Positions 35,934-45,483 are shown, counted from the first letter of the stretch. The stretch is 64,000 bases of DNA from Mesorhizobium sp. M2E.F.Ca.ET.219.01.1.1 (GCF_004016445.2 NZ_SADT02000001.1:1841630-1905629), one strand, 5' to 3'. The notes: generated by a model from the sequence alone, not told the origin. A program made the numbers and translations.

Positions 35934-37366
35934 GGAAAAGTCTCCGTCGCCGGCAACAGGCAGCCGGGATTCATCAGGCCCTTGGGATCGAGGGCGCTCT
36001 TCAGCGCCGTGACCATGCGGCGATGCGCCGGCGAGAGCCCGGCCCAGAATTCCTTGCGGCGGCTGCGGCCGATGCCGTGCTCCGCGCTGATCGAGCCGCC
36101 GAGACCGATCGCGATTTCATAGAGCCCGGCGATGACCTCGGCACCACGTGCGCGGGCCTCGTGCTCGGCAAGGTCGAGCGGCGGCAGCACGTTGAAGTGG
36201 ATATTGCCGTCACCGGCATGCCCATAGGCGAGGGGGATCCAGCCGGGATGATCATTGGCGACGAAGCGGCGGGCCCGTTCGATCAGGCCGGGGATGTCGG
36301 AAATCCTCACCGACAGATCGGTGCGCACATGATAGCCACGCTTGGCCTGGCCTTCGACCAGACCTTCGCGGATCGCCCAGAAACTCCTGGCCTGCGCGGT
36401 GCTCGCGGCGAGAACCGCGTCGGTCACCAGGCCATTTTCCATGGCATCGCCGAGGAGGCCGGCCAGCAAGCTGTTGAGGTCGATAGCGGCGCTGGACGAC
36501 AATTCGATCAGCACCTGGACGGGCGCGGCGACCGGCGCTCTCATTGCCGGGTCGATCAGCCTGGCAAGCTCGATGCATTCGGCGCCGATGATCTCGAAAG
36601 CGGAGATCAGGTCCGAGCAGTCGCGGCGCGCCTGGTTGAAGAGCGCAACGGCCGCCTCGAACGAGGCCAGGCCAAGATAGGCGGTCTCGGTCAGCACCGG
36701 CTTCGGAAACAGCTTGACCTCGACACCCGTGATGATGCCGAGCGTGCCTTCCGAGCCGATGAAAAGCTGCTTCAGGTCGTAGCCGCTGTTGTTCTTGCGC
36801 AGGCCAGAGAAGCCGTTCCACAGCTCGCCATCCGCCAGCACCACTTCGAGGCCCAGGATCAGATCGCGCGCCATGCCGTAACGCAGCACGTTGACGCCGC
36901 CGGCATTGGTCGCCGCATTGCCGCCGATCTGGCAGCTGCCTTGCGCGCCGAGCGCGAGCGGGAAGAGGCAATCCTGCGCCTCGCAGGCGTCCTTGATCGT
37001 CTGCAGCACACAGCCGGCATCGGCTTGCAGCGTGAAGTTGCCCGCATCGATCTGCCGGATGTCGTTTAGCCGCTCCAGGCTCAAGACAACCAAGCCGCCC
37101 CCCTTGCTGTCGATCGCGCCTGATACCAGCCCGGTGTTGCCGCCCTGCGGAATGACGCCGACCCCAAGCTCGTTGCACAAGCGCATCAGGACCTGGACTT
37201 CGCCGACCGAGCCGGGCCGCAGCACGGCAAGCGCTTCGCCGCGATAATCGCCGGCCCAATCGCCGAGATATTTCGCCATTCCAGCCGGCTCGGCGGCAAT
37301 GCCGTTTCGGCCGACGGCGCCTTCCATGGCGCTGAGGATTTCTGGCGAGAGGCGGTGAACGGTCAT
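35930..37366 (-). CDS. FAD-linked D-2-hydroxyacid dehydrogenase (GlcD/D2HGDH-like)
   Basis: A 478-aa flavoprotein oxidising a D-2-hydroxyacid to the 2-oxoacid. The FAD_binding_4 (PCMH) domain includes GVIPQGGNTGLVSGAI (about 72-87) and GGNAATNAGGVNVLRYG (about 144-160). The C-terminal FAD-linked oxidase domain carries the substrate/metal motif YGHAGDGNIHFN (about 380-391) and SAEHGIGRSRR (about 430-440). Likely substrates are D-lactate, D-2-hydroxyglutarate or a similar acid. It is the first gene of a six-gene operon; a GntR-type operator lies just upstream. Confidence 0.9.
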   Translation of the reverse strand: MTVHRLSPEILSAMEGAVGRNGIAAEPAGMAKYLGDWAGDYRGEALAVLRPGSVGEVQVLMRLCNELGVGVIPQGGNTGLVSGAIDSKGGGLVVLSLERLNDIRQIDAGNFTLQADAGCVLQTIKDACEAQDCLFPLALGAQGSCQIGGNAATNAGGVNVLRYGMARDLILGLEVVLADGELWNGFSGLRKNNSGYDLKQLFIGSEGTLGIITGVEVKLFPKPVLTETAYLGLASFEAAVALFNQARRDCSDLISAFEIIGAECIELARLIDPAMRAPVAAPVQVLIELSSSAAIDLNSLLAGLLGDAMENGLVTDAVLAASTAQARSFWAIREGLVEGQAKRGYHVRTDLSVRISDIPGLIERARRFVANDHPGWIPLAYGHAGDGNIHFNVLPPLDLAEHEARARGAEVIAGLYEIAIGLGGSISAEHGIGRSRRKEFWAGLSPAHRRMVTALKSALDPKGLMNPGCLLPATETFP

Positions 37367-37390
37367 GAATGTTCATGTCTGGATATCGGG

Positions 37391-37402
37391 TGATACATAT
37401 CA
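37391..37402. promoter_or_regulatory. Candidate GntR/FCD operator
   Basis: TGATACATATCA: the arms TGATA and TATCA are perfect inverted repeats with CA in the centre. It sits 24 bases upstream of the FAD-oxidase start, in the region divergent from the M24 gene (start 37617). The likely binder is the GntR protein encoded downstream in the operon. Confidence 0.55.
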
Positions 37403-37616
37403 TCCTACAACTTACCTCGAGTCAATCGTGCTCTGTTCGGCAAACCGGTCACCGGCTCGTTCAAGGCAGTGGAGCTGACCATGTCGGGGGCAAGCAGAGC
37501 CTGTCCGGCTAGGCCCTGCCTATGCATCGTCCTGGCCGATTGTCGTCCGTCAAAACCACCGCAATGGTGGGCGACAGGGCTTTGTCCCGACCAGATCGAT
37601 CCGGCAAGGAGAAGAG

Positions 37617-38795
37617 ATGATTGAACTGCCCTTCGCCCGCGCCGAGTACCAGCAGCGGCTCGGAAAAATCCGCGCCGAGATGGCCAGGCGCGGTATCGAA
37701 CTCCTGATCGTCAATGACGTCGCCAACCAGCATTACATCACCGGTTATGACGGCTGGTCATTCTACACGCCGCAGGTCGTGCTTGTTCCGATCGAGGATG
37801 CCGAGCCGGTCTGGATCGGCCGCGCCATGGATGCCGCCGGCGGCTTGCTGACGGCGTGGATGAAGCCGGAAAATGTCGTCGGCTTCCCGGAGGACCATGT
37901 CCAGCGCGCCGACCGTCATCCCATGGACTGGATCGCGGCCTGGATCGTCGCCAAAGGCTGGGGCAGCCGTCCCATCGGCATCGAGCTCGAAGCCTATTAC
38001 TTCTCGCCGAAGGCCCATGCGCGTCTGGTCGCCGGCCTGCCCAATGCGAAATGGCACGACGCCGACCTGCTCGTGAACTGGATCCGTGCGGTCAAATCGG
38101 CGCCGGAAATCGCCTATCTGCGCAAGGCGTCGAGGCTGGCCGAGGCGGCGGTCGCGCGGGCCTACGAGGTGATTTCGCCGGATGTGCGGGAGTGCGACGC
38201 GATTGCTTCCATCCAGGCGGCGCAGATCGCCGGCAGTCCGGATTTCGCCGGCGACATCACGGCGCTGCCGCCAACGATCCTCGGCGGCGAAAACGCATCC
38301 GCCCCGCATATCATGTGGAGCGACAGGCGGTTCGGAAAGGACGAAACGATTGCGCTCGAGCTGGCCGGCGTCTGCCGCCGCTATGCCGCCGGGCTCGCCA
38401 GGACGATGCAGCTCGGCAAGACACCGATCCGCGTCGCGGACACGGCAAAGGCAGTGATCGAAGGCATGGACGCGATGCTCGACACCGTACGGCCAGGCAC
38501 GACCGCCGAGGCGGTCGAAGCGGCCTGGCGCAAGGTCATAGAGCGCCACGGGCTGAAGAAGGAATCGCGCATCGGCTATTCCATCGGCGTTGCCTATCCG
38601 CCGGATTGGGGCGAGCATACGATCAGCCTGCGGCCCGGCGACAAGACGGTGCTCCAACCCGGCAATGTTCTTCATTCGATTCTGGGCATGTGGATGGATG
38701 GCTGGGGCATCGAGATCAGCGAGACCATTTTGGTGACCGAGACCGGCAACGAGACGCTGACGAAGTTCCCGCGGGACATCCATGTCAAAGCCTGA
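37617..38795 (+). CDS. M24 pita-bread hydrolase, ectoine-hydrolase-like (DoeA/EutD group)
   Basis: A 392-aa creatinase-fold protein. It resembles DoeA/EutD (ectoine hydrolase): NQHYITGYDGWSFYTPQ near residue 40, RHPMDWIAAW, and the C-terminal GVAYPPDWGEHTISLRPGDK and GMWMDGWGIEISETILV. The Asp pair that binds metal in M24 peptidases is not present: the region reads ALELAGVCRRYAAGLARTM, so metal-free chemistry, as in creatinase, is likely. The ribosome site is AAGGAGAAGAG before ATG 37617. It overlaps the downstream M20 gene by 14 bases. Substrate, ectoine or another cyclic amidine or dipeptide, is not proven. Confidence 0.8.
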   Translation: MIELPFARAEYQQRLGKIRAEMARRGIELLIVNDVANQHYITGYDGWSFYTPQVVLVPIEDAEPVWIGRAMDAAGGLLTAWMKPENVVGFPEDHVQRADRHPMDWIAAWIVAKGWGSRPIGIELEAYYFSPKAHARLVAGLPNAKWHDADLLVNWIRAVKSAPEIAYLRKASRLAEAAVARAYEVISPDVRECDAIASIQAAQIAGSPDFAGDITALPPTILGGENASAPHIMWSDRRFGKDETIALELAGVCRRYAAGLARTMQLGKTPIRVADTAKAVIEGMDAMLDTVRPGTTAEAVEAAWRKVIERHGLKKESRIGYSIGVAYPPDWGEHTISLRPGDKTVLQPGNVLHSILGMWMDGWGIEISETILVTETGNETLTKFPRDIHVKA

Positions 38796-40008
38796 CCAGC
38801 CGCCTTCAGCGAGCGATACCGCGCCCGGCATCGAGGCCGGAATTCTCGATCGGATGATCGAGATCCGCCGCCATCTGCACCGCCATCCGGAGCTTTCGAA
38901 CCGGGAGGCGGGCACGCAGCGTTATTTGCGCGAGATGCTTGCAAAGGAAGGAATCACCGAGATTCGCGACGTCGCCGGCTACGGGCTTGCCGTCGACATC
39001 GTCGGCACCGGCCGGCCTTCGAACCGTAAGGTGGCTATCCGCGCCGATATCGACGCCCTGCCGATCGAGGAAGAGTCCGGCCTCGACTTTGCGTCGGAAA
39101 ATCCGGGCGTGATGCATGCCTGCGGCCACGATGCCCATGCTGCGATGGGTTTTGCGGTGGCCGCGCATCTCAATCGCTCGCGCAACAGTTTCGGCGGAAC
39201 CGTTCGCCTCATCTTCCAGCCGGCCGAGGAGGACGAGCCGTCAGGCGGCAAACGGGTGGTGGAGGAGGGGCTGCTCGACGACGTCGACGCCGCGATCTGC
39301 GTCCACGTCGATCCCTATACGCCGTCCGGCAAGGTCGCCGTCGGTTCCGGTCCCTACACCTTGGCGTGCGACACGTTCGATGTGCTGGTCACCGGCTCGG
39401 CGGCGCATGCGGCAAAACCCTACGAAGGTATCGACGCGCTGACTGTCGCCTGCTCCATGGTGGGCGAATTGCAGAAGATCGTCTCGCGCGAGACCGATCC
39501 CTATGATCCGCTGGTCATTTCGGTGACCGCCATCGATGGCGGCAATGCCTACAACGTCACCGCCGGCAAGGTCGCGTTCAAAGGCACTATCCGCAGCGGC
39601 AACGACGCCACTCGCGAGCGCGCTTGGCGCCGGCTTCGCGAAATGCTTGAAGGAATGGCGGCAAGCCACGGCGCAAGTGTAAAGATCGACATCCACCGGG
39701 GCGAACCGGGCGTCGTCAACGATGCCGGTATGGCGGCGCTCATCATGGCCGGCGCCAAGGCCAGCATCGGCGCGGACAATGTTCTCAACATGCCTGGATG
39801 GAGTATTGCCGACGACTTTGGCTATTACAGCGAGAAAATTCCGTCGGTGTATTTCCGGCTCGGCATCCGCAATGAAGCGGTGGGGTCGGTCTATCCGCTT
39901 CACCATTCCAGGTTCCGCGTCGACGAGGCCGCGTTGAAGAACGGCGTCCTTACCCTGGTGTCGGCGGCAACGATGTACCTGGCCGGGCAGGACAATCCCG
40001 GCGCTTAG
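38782..40008 (+). CDS. M20 family amidohydrolase (HipO/DoeB-like deacylase)
   Basis: A 408-aa metal-dependent amidohydrolase. Metal/catalytic blocks: RRHLHRHPELSNREAGT, AIRADIDALPIEEESGLDFAS, MHACGHDAHAAMGF (Cys/His metal site) and IFQPAEEDEPSGGKRVVEEG (Glu pair). A dimerisation domain follows (TGSAAHAAKPYEGIDALTVA). Ectoine catabolism uses an M24 hydrolase then an M20 N-acetyl-diaminobutyrate deacetylase, matching this order. Here EutA/B/C partners are missing. It begins inside the end of the M24 gene, implying translational coupling. Confidence 0.85.
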   Translation: MSKPDQPPSASDTAPGIEAGILDRMIEIRRHLHRHPELSNREAGTQRYLREMLAKEGITEIRDVAGYGLAVDIVGTGRPSNRKVAIRADIDALPIEEESGLDFASENPGVMHACGHDAHAAMGFAVAAHLNRSRNSFGGTVRLIFQPAEEDEPSGGKRVVEEGLLDDVDAAICVHVDPYTPSGKVAVGSGPYTLACDTFDVLVTGSAAHAAKPYEGIDALTVACSMVGELQKIVSRETDPYDPLVISVTAIDGGNAYNVTAGKVAFKGTIRSGNDATRERAWRRLREMLEGMAASHGASVKIDIHRGEPGVVNDAGMAALIMAGAKASIGADNVLNMPGWSIADDFGYYSEKIPSVYFRLGIRNEAVGSVYPLHHSRFRVDEAALKNGVLTLVSAATMYLAGQDNPGA

Positions 40009-40041
40009 CCGATTCGCTGGCGCCTTTGTCGGATCAGCCGG

Positions 40042-41385
40042 TCAAAGATATTGCGCGACTTTCTTGCCGACGGTGAGAAAGCGCAGCGGGTCGACCGCCT
40101 CGCCATCGTGGCGCACCTCGTAATGAAGGTGCGGACCGGTCGAGCGGCCGCTGCTGCCGGTCTTGCCGATGATGTCGCCGGCGGCGAGCTTCTGGCCGAC
40201 AGCGACGTCGATCTCGCTCAGATGTCCGTAGCGTGTGGCGAAGCCGTTGCCATGGTCGACCTCGACCATGCGGCCGTAGCCTCCGGCCCAGCCCGCCCTG
40301 GTGACGATGCCGGCGGCCGTGACCTTGGCCGGCATGCCGATCGGCGCCCTGAAATCCATGCCCGTATGCAGGGCGGCGCTACCCAGGATCGGGTCGGTGC
40401 GCACGCCGAACGGGCTGGTCACCGGATGGCCAGGGGCGGGGTTGGCGAGCGGCAGCTTGCGCGCTTCCTTCTTGACCCCGTCAAGCGCGTCGAGCGCCTC
40501 GTCCAGTTCCTTGACCTTGCTGTCGAAGGCCATCGATGGATCGAGCGGCACCAGCGGGCCGCCGACATCGCTCTTGTTAAGTTCGCTGTCGACCGGCAGG
40601 CCCGCCGCTTCCAGTGCCTGGGTTATGGCATCGGCATTCTTGTAGGCGCTGTCGGCAAGCGTGGTGATGCGCGAGAGCTGCTGGCTCTCGATGGCCTTCA
40701 GCGATGCGTTGATCGAGACGAACAGCTTGTCGGCGCGGTCGGCGGCCGTTTCGCCATCGAGCGGATCGGACCGTGTCGACCAGAGCGAGAATGGCCTGGT
40801 GTCGCCGGCGCTCAAGGATGCGACGGAGTAGGTCGGCGCCTGGGATAGGCCGCCGGTGACCTCCGCGTGTTCATCGGGTTTGGCCGCTGCGGCGCCTGCC
40901 GCGGGCGCGTCGCCGACCTCGTTCTCGGCGCGCTCGAGGATCGGGCCGAGCCGCCCGTGGCGCTCGCTGAGCTGGGTCTGCCTGGCCAAGAGCTCGCTGA
41001 CCTTGGTTTCCATCAGCTGCTGGTCGAGAAGCTGGCGGCTGGTGATGCGGTCGACCTGGGCGCGCAACGCCGAGATGCGGTCCTCATAGGCCTGCTGCAT
41101 GCGCGCCTGCCTCGCCGTGGTGGCGCCGATCAAATCATCGCGCAGCACAAGGTAGGAGGTGGCGAGCAGATAACCGATGGCAATCGCCGCCAGCGCCGAA
41201 CCGATGAAGGCGGCGAGCCAGGGCCGGATGGTGAAGTGCCTTATCTCGTTGCCCCGGGCGATGATGACCGTGTGCGGTTCCTTGCGCCTGCCGAAGACAG
41301 CTGACTGACCGGTTGGTTTCACGGGGACCAGGCTTTCGTTACGGGACCAACGACAAGCCTGATTACACATTATTAGGGTTAACAA
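40042..41385 (-). CDS. M23 family metallopeptidase (LytM-like), membrane anchored
   Basis: About 447 aa. One TM helix (about 56-76, LAAFIGSALAAIAIGYLLATSYLVL) follows a basic N terminus, then a coiled-coil region (about 85-150, ARMQQAYEDRISALRAQVDRI) and, at the C terminus, the M23 peptidase: VTSPFGVRTDPILGSAALHTGMDFRAPIG (His and Asp ligands) and GPHLHYEVRHDG (HxH). It would cleave peptidoglycan crosslinks in the periplasm or regulate such cleavage. The true start is uncertain: 41385, 41370 or a GTG downstream; no strong ribosome site is visible. Confidence 0.85.
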   Translation of the reverse strand: MLTLIMCNQACRWSRNESLVPVKPTGQSAVFGRRKEPHTVIIARGNEIRHFTIRPWLAAFIGSALAAIAIGYLLATSYLVLRDDLIGATTARQARMQQAYEDRISALRAQVDRITSRQLLDQQLMETKVSELLARQTQLSERHGRLGPILERAENEVGDAPAAGAAAAKPDEHAEVTGGLSQAPTYSVASLSAGDTRPFSLWSTRSDPLDGETAADRADKLFVSINASLKAIESQQLSRITTLADSAYKNADAITQALEAAGLPVDSELNKSDVGGPLVPLDPSMAFDSKVKELDEALDALDGVKKEARKLPLANPAPGHPVTSPFGVRTDPILGSAALHTGMDFRAPIGMPAKVTAAGIVTRAGWAGGYGRMVEVDHGNGFATRYGHLSEIDVAVGQKLAAGDIIGKTGSSGRSTGPHLHYEVRHDGEAVDPLRFLTVGKKVAQYL

Positions 41386-41462
41386 AGTTTTGCCGGCCCG
41401 ATCCGGGCGCCGCCTTTGCCCGTAACGCGGGTACCGGATTGCAGCGTGGCGGCGTCGGCGCC

Positions 41463-41930
41463 TCAGAGCGCGCGCACGGCCTCGAGCACCTCTTCGGCAT
41501 GGCCCTTGACGCGAACCTTACGCCAGACGCAGGCAATGCGGCCGTCCTTGCCGATCAGGAAGGTGGCACGCTCAACACCCATATAATTGCGCCCATACAT
41601 CGTCTTCTCGACCCACAGATGGTAGGCCTCGATCACCTTGCGCCCCTCGTCGGCGACGAGATCGACGGTGAGGTCGTGCTTCGCCTTGAATTTGTCGTGT
41701 TTCTTCACGCTATCGGGGGACAGCCCGATCACCACGGCGCCAGCCTTCTCGAATTCCGGCTTCAACTGCGAAAAGCCGATCGCCTCGTTGGTGCAGCTTG
41801 TGGTGTCGTCCTGCGGGTAGAAGTAGAGTACAACGGGCTTGCCCCGGAACGCGGCGAGGCTGAGGGAGCCGCCGCCGTCACGCGGAAGATCGAATTGGGG
41901 CGCTGCGTCGCCCACCGCGAGATCAGCCAT
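41463..41930 (-). CDS. bcp: Thioredoxin-dependent peroxiredoxin (Bcp/PrxQ)
   Basis: A 155-aa peroxidase. The peroxidatic Cys46 lies in YFYPQDDTTSCTNEAIGF (the usual T-x-x-C context with some variation), and the fold continues VVIGLSPDSVKKHDKF. The usual PrxQ resolving Cys five residues on is replaced (CTNEA has none), so a 1-Cys or thioredoxin-reduced mechanism is possible. It is 77 bases upstream of the M23 gene and divergent from the AsmA-like gene. Confidence 0.92.
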   Translation of the reverse strand: MADLAVGDAAPQFDLPRDGGGSLSLAAFRGKPVVLYFYPQDDTTSCTNEAIGFSQLKPEFEKAGAVVIGLSPDSVKKHDKFKAKHDLTVDLVADEGRKVIEAYHLWVEKTMYGRNYMGVERATFLIGKDGRIACVWRKVRVKGHAEEVLEAVRAL

Positions 41931-41944
41931 ATCGATGCCCTTGT

Positions 41945-44900
41945 TTGCGGTTACGCGCGGGAAAGCATCGTTATAACGTGAGGCGGGGATTCGTCCATGA
42001 CGAGTTCGTCACAACGGAAGATTGCTTGGATCAGGAAGACCCGCAGCACGAGAAGATCAGGTTCAGGCGTGACGAGATCACCGACCTGGCGAAGCTCCCG
42101 TCCGCTTGCAGCGTGCCGCCGCTTGGCCGCGCGGTGGTGCGGCGGCGCTTCCGTGTCCTCGGCCGCGTGTTTGCCGGGCTTTGCGCGCTCGTGCTTCTGG
42201 TGGCGGCGGGCGTCTATGTGCTCGGAGCCTCGGGCATCGGCACGGAACGGCTCCGGGCCGAGGCGGAGATCGCCATCGAGAAGCTGGCAGGCGTCGATGT
42301 CAATGTCACCGTCGGCGCGGCGCGGCTGACGCTGGACGGATCGAGCTTCGTCGCCCTGCAGGTGAACGATGTCAGCCTCAAGACGGCCGACGGCAAGCCG
42401 ATGGCCGATATTGGGCGCGTGCGTTTCGGCATGCGCCTCTTGCCGCTGCTTTCGGGCGATGTCCGGCTGACCAGCGCCAGATTTTCCAACGCCCACATCG
42501 TCGTGGCCGCCATGCCTTCCGGCGGCGGCGACTGGACGGCGGCGCTGCGCAACGCGGACGGCCTTGTCGACCCGGAGAAAGTGTCGGCGGCGGTGTTCGC
42601 CAGCGTCAATGAAGCGCTGGATGCCGTGCGCGAGGACTCGATGCGCCAGATCGATTTGCACAACGTCGAGTTTGAGCTGCCGGACACAGGACTGGTCAAG
42701 CGTGTGATCGTCGCCTCGGCGACCGTCGCGCAGACCGGTACGGGGCGCATGCAGTTCTCCTACGATGCCGATGTCGACGGCCGGCACGCGACTTTAACCG
42801 CCTCGGCGACCCGCGACGCGACGGCAAGGCGGATCGCCTCGCTGGACGCCAACATCGAGATAGAAGGCGCGGGTAATTCCGGCGAGGGCAGCTCGACCGA
42901 GGCTGCCGCCGCGGCCGACGGCGCCAGACTGGGTTCGATCGCGCTGAAGCTTTCGGGCTCGGAAGCGTCGAGCGACAGCCCGTCGCGCCTGGCGGCCTCG
43001 CTATCGCTCACCGGTTCCGTGCTCGATCTGGGCGAACGCGGCCTGCTGCCTGTCGATGTCGATACCGACGCCACTTTGGTGACCGGCTCGAACAAGATCT
43101 CAGTCGACCGGCTGCTGATCAAGAACGGCCGCTCCAGCTTCGACTTTGCCGGGTCGATCGGGCCGAAGCCGGCAGCCGCGGGAGAGGAGCCCGCATACCG
43201 CTACGACCTCACCAGCGACGGCTCGACACTGGCACCCTCGGAATCGCCTGAACCGGCGCTTCGTTTCCTCGCCCGCATCGCCGGCGTCTATCAGCCGAAG
43301 AGCCGCAAGCTCATCGCCGAGCAGATCGGTGTGCGTTCCGGCGGACCGGGCGAAGTGCTAGGCGCGGCCACGGTCGCCTTCATCGACAACGGCCCTCCGG
43401 GCATATCGCTGTCGCTCAACGTTCACGACATGCCGGTTTCGCACGTAAAGCAATTGTGGCCATGGTTTTCGGCCCGCAACGCGCGGCTTTGGGTGTTGGG
43501 CAACCTGTTCGGCGGCACGGTGACCGACGCCAACCTGCAGTTCCAGGTCGCGCCGGGGCGCCTGGGCAACGGCGTGCCGCTTACCGGCGACGAAGTGTTC
43601 GGTCGTTTCCAGATCGAAGGCTCGCGCTTCGATACCGCCGGGCGCATTCCGCCGGTCCGCGATGCCGTCGGCGTCGTCGCGTTCCACGGCAACGATGTCG
43701 ACATCAGCCTCTCATCGGGCAGCGTCTATATGCCGAGCGGCCGCACAGTGGCGGCAAGCGGCGGCACGCTGACGATCAAGAACGCGAACCGACCGATCGT
43801 GGTCGGCGGGCTCGACATCGACGTCGCGGGTGAGGCGCCCGCGATCGCCGAGCTTGCCTCCTATGAGCCGATCAATGCCATGCGCCATGTCGGGCTGGCG
43901 CCCGAGGACCTGTCCGGCACCGTCACCGGGCATGTCAGGGCGGACATTCCGCTGACGAAGGGCATGGACACCTCGAAACTGGATTGGCTGGTTTCGCTCG
44001 ACTATCAGGACCTGTCGTTAGCCAAGCCATTCGAAGACCAGACCGTGACCGAGGCTGACGGCTCGATAACAGTGGGGCCAAAGCAGGCGGTGATTTCGGC
44101 CGAGGCCAAGCTAAACGGCATTCCGGCCGAGCTCGATCTGGTCGAACCGCTCGCCGACGACGGGCCTGCGCGAAGCCGCAAGGTCACGCTGATCCTCGAC
44201 GACAAGACGCGTGACGCCAGCATGCCTGGACTGTCGGACCTGCTGTCGGGAACCATCAAGGTGGCGATCGACAAGAGCGGCGAGGGCGCCCAGCAGGTCT
44301 CGGCGGACCTGACCAATGCCAGGCTCGACATTCCCTGGGCGGGCTGGAGCAAGGGTGCCGGCATTCCGGCCAAGGTCGCTTTCGACATGGCCAAGTCCGG
44401 CAGCACCACCACGCTGTCGGATTTCGCTCTCGACGGAAAAAGCTTTTCGATCGACGGCAATGTGACGCTGGTCAACGGCGCGTTGTCCGCGGCCCGCTTC
44501 AGCAAGGTTGCGTTGAACCGAGGCGACGATGTTGCCGTTTCGGTCAAGCGCGCCGGCAAGAGCTACGCTGTCGACGTCAGCGGCGCGTCGCTCGACGCCC
44601 GCTCGCTGATCAAGCAGTTCACCTCCGATGTCGACACCGCCACCAAGGGCGCCGGCAGCGACGGGATCTCGGTGAGCGCCGATGTGGCATCGCTGACCGG
44701 TTTCCACGACGAGGTGCTTTCCGATCTGAAGCTCGAATACAGCGCGGCCGGATCGCGCGTGAACGGGCTCAACGTCACCGCCGCGGCAAGCTCGGGCGCC
44801 CCGATCACGATCAACAACACCACCAACGAAGGCGGCCGGGTGCTCAGGGTGAAGTCGGCCGATGCCGGCGCGATCCTGCGCTTCCTCAACGTCTATGAGC

Positions 44901-45433
44901 ATATGGAAGGCGGCGCGATCACACTGTCGCTTTCCGGCGCCGCCGACGGGCCGATGAGGGGACAGGTGGATGCCAGCAATTTCTACGTCGTCAACGAGCC
45001 CAAGCTGGCCTCGATCGTGTCGACCACGCCGGCCGGAGATACACGCAGCTTGAACGAGGCCGTCAAAGGCAACATCGATACGTCCAGGGTGCAGTTCGAG
45101 CGCGGCTTCGCCGAGATCGACAAGGGTTCCGGCTACCTGAGGCTGGCGAACGGCCTGCTGCGTGGCCCGCGCATCGGCACGACCTTCCAGGGAACGCTCT
45201 ACGATCAGAACAACAACATGGACATGACCGGGACCTTCATGCCGGTCTATGGGCTGAACCGCATCTTCGGCGAATTGCCGCTGTTCGGGCCGCTGCTGGG
45301 CAACGGTCGCGACCGTGGCCTGATCGGCGTCACCTACCGGCTCAAGGGCAACGCCAACAAGCCGATGCTCAACATCAATCCATTGTCGGTCGTGGCGCCC
45401 GGGATATTCCGCTCGATCTTCGAGTACCGGTAA
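41945..45433 (+). CDS. Large AsmA-like/YhdP-type inner-membrane protein (DUF3971)
   Basis: Up to 1162 aa. One N-terminal TM helix (about 72-92, GRVFAGLCALVLLVAAGVYVL) anchors a very long periplasmic beta-rich domain that ends GVTYRLKGNANKPMLNINPLSVVAPGIF, the C-terminal signature of AsmA-like/DUF3971 proteins. Such proteins are implicated in moving phospholipids between membranes. The start is uncertain: TTG 41945 with alternative GTGs at 41978 and further down; the helix position suggests an N terminus up to about 50 residues shorter. Confidence 0.85.
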   Translation: MRLRAGKHRYNVRRGFVHDEFVTTEDCLDQEDPQHEKIRFRRDEITDLAKLPSACSVPPLGRAVVRRRFRVLGRVFAGLCALVLLVAAGVYVLGASGIGTERLRAEAEIAIEKLAGVDVNVTVGAARLTLDGSSFVALQVNDVSLKTADGKPMADIGRVRFGMRLLPLLSGDVRLTSARFSNAHIVVAAMPSGGGDWTAALRNADGLVDPEKVSAAVFASVNEALDAVREDSMRQIDLHNVEFELPDTGLVKRVIVASATVAQTGTGRMQFSYDADVDGRHATLTASATRDATARRIASLDANIEIEGAGNSGEGSSTEAAAAADGARLGSIALKLSGSEASSDSPSRLAASLSLTGSVLDLGERGLLPVDVDTDATLVTGSNKISVDRLLIKNGRSSFDFAGSIGPKPAAAGEEPAYRYDLTSDGSTLAPSESPEPALRFLARIAGVYQPKSRKLIAEQIGVRSGGPGEVLGAATVAFIDNGPPGISLSLNVHDMPVSHVKQLWPWFSARNARLWVLGNLFGGTVTDANLQFQVAPGRLGNGVPLTGDEVFGRFQIEGSRFDTAGRIPPVRDAVGVVAFHGNDVDISLSSGSVYMPSGRTVAASGGTLTIKNANRPIVVGGLDIDVAGEAPAIAELASYEPINAMRHVGLAPEDLSGTVTGHVRADIPLTKGMDTSKLDWLVSLDYQDLSLAKPFEDQTVTEADGSITVGPKQAVISAEAKLNGIPAELDLVEPLADDGPARSRKVTLILDDKTRDASMPGLSDLLSGTIKVAIDKSGEGAQQVSADLTNARLDIPWAGWSKGAGIPAKVAFDMAKSGSTTTLSDFALDGKSFSIDGNVTLVNGALSAARFSKVALNRGDDVAVSVKRAGKSYAVDVSGASLDARSLIKQFTSDVDTATKGAGSDGISVSADVASLTGFHDEVLSDLKLEYSAAGSRVNGLNVTAAASSGAPITINNTTNEGGRVLRVKSADAGAILRFLNVYEHMEGGAITLSLSGAADGPMRGQVDASNFYVVNEPKLASIVSTTPAGDTRSLNEAVKGNIDTSRVQFERGFAEIDKGSGYLRLANGLLRGPRIGTTFQGTLYDQNNNMDMTGTFMPVYGLNRIFGELPLFGPLLGNGRDRGLIGVTYRLKGNANKPMLNINPLSVVAPGIFRSIFEYR

Positions 45434-45437
45434 ACTT

Positions 45438-45483
45438 GATCCCGAAAAGCGGTCTCCGGTTTTCGGGAAGGATGAGATCGAGT
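45438..45483. repeat. Short palindromic repeat, family B (copy 3, inverted)
   Basis: Read on the minus strand it contains CGAAAACCGG, then ACCGCTTTTCGGGATCA, matching copies 1 and 2. It fills the convergent gap between the AsmA-like gene and tyrS and might act as a bidirectional hairpin. Confidence 0.65.
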
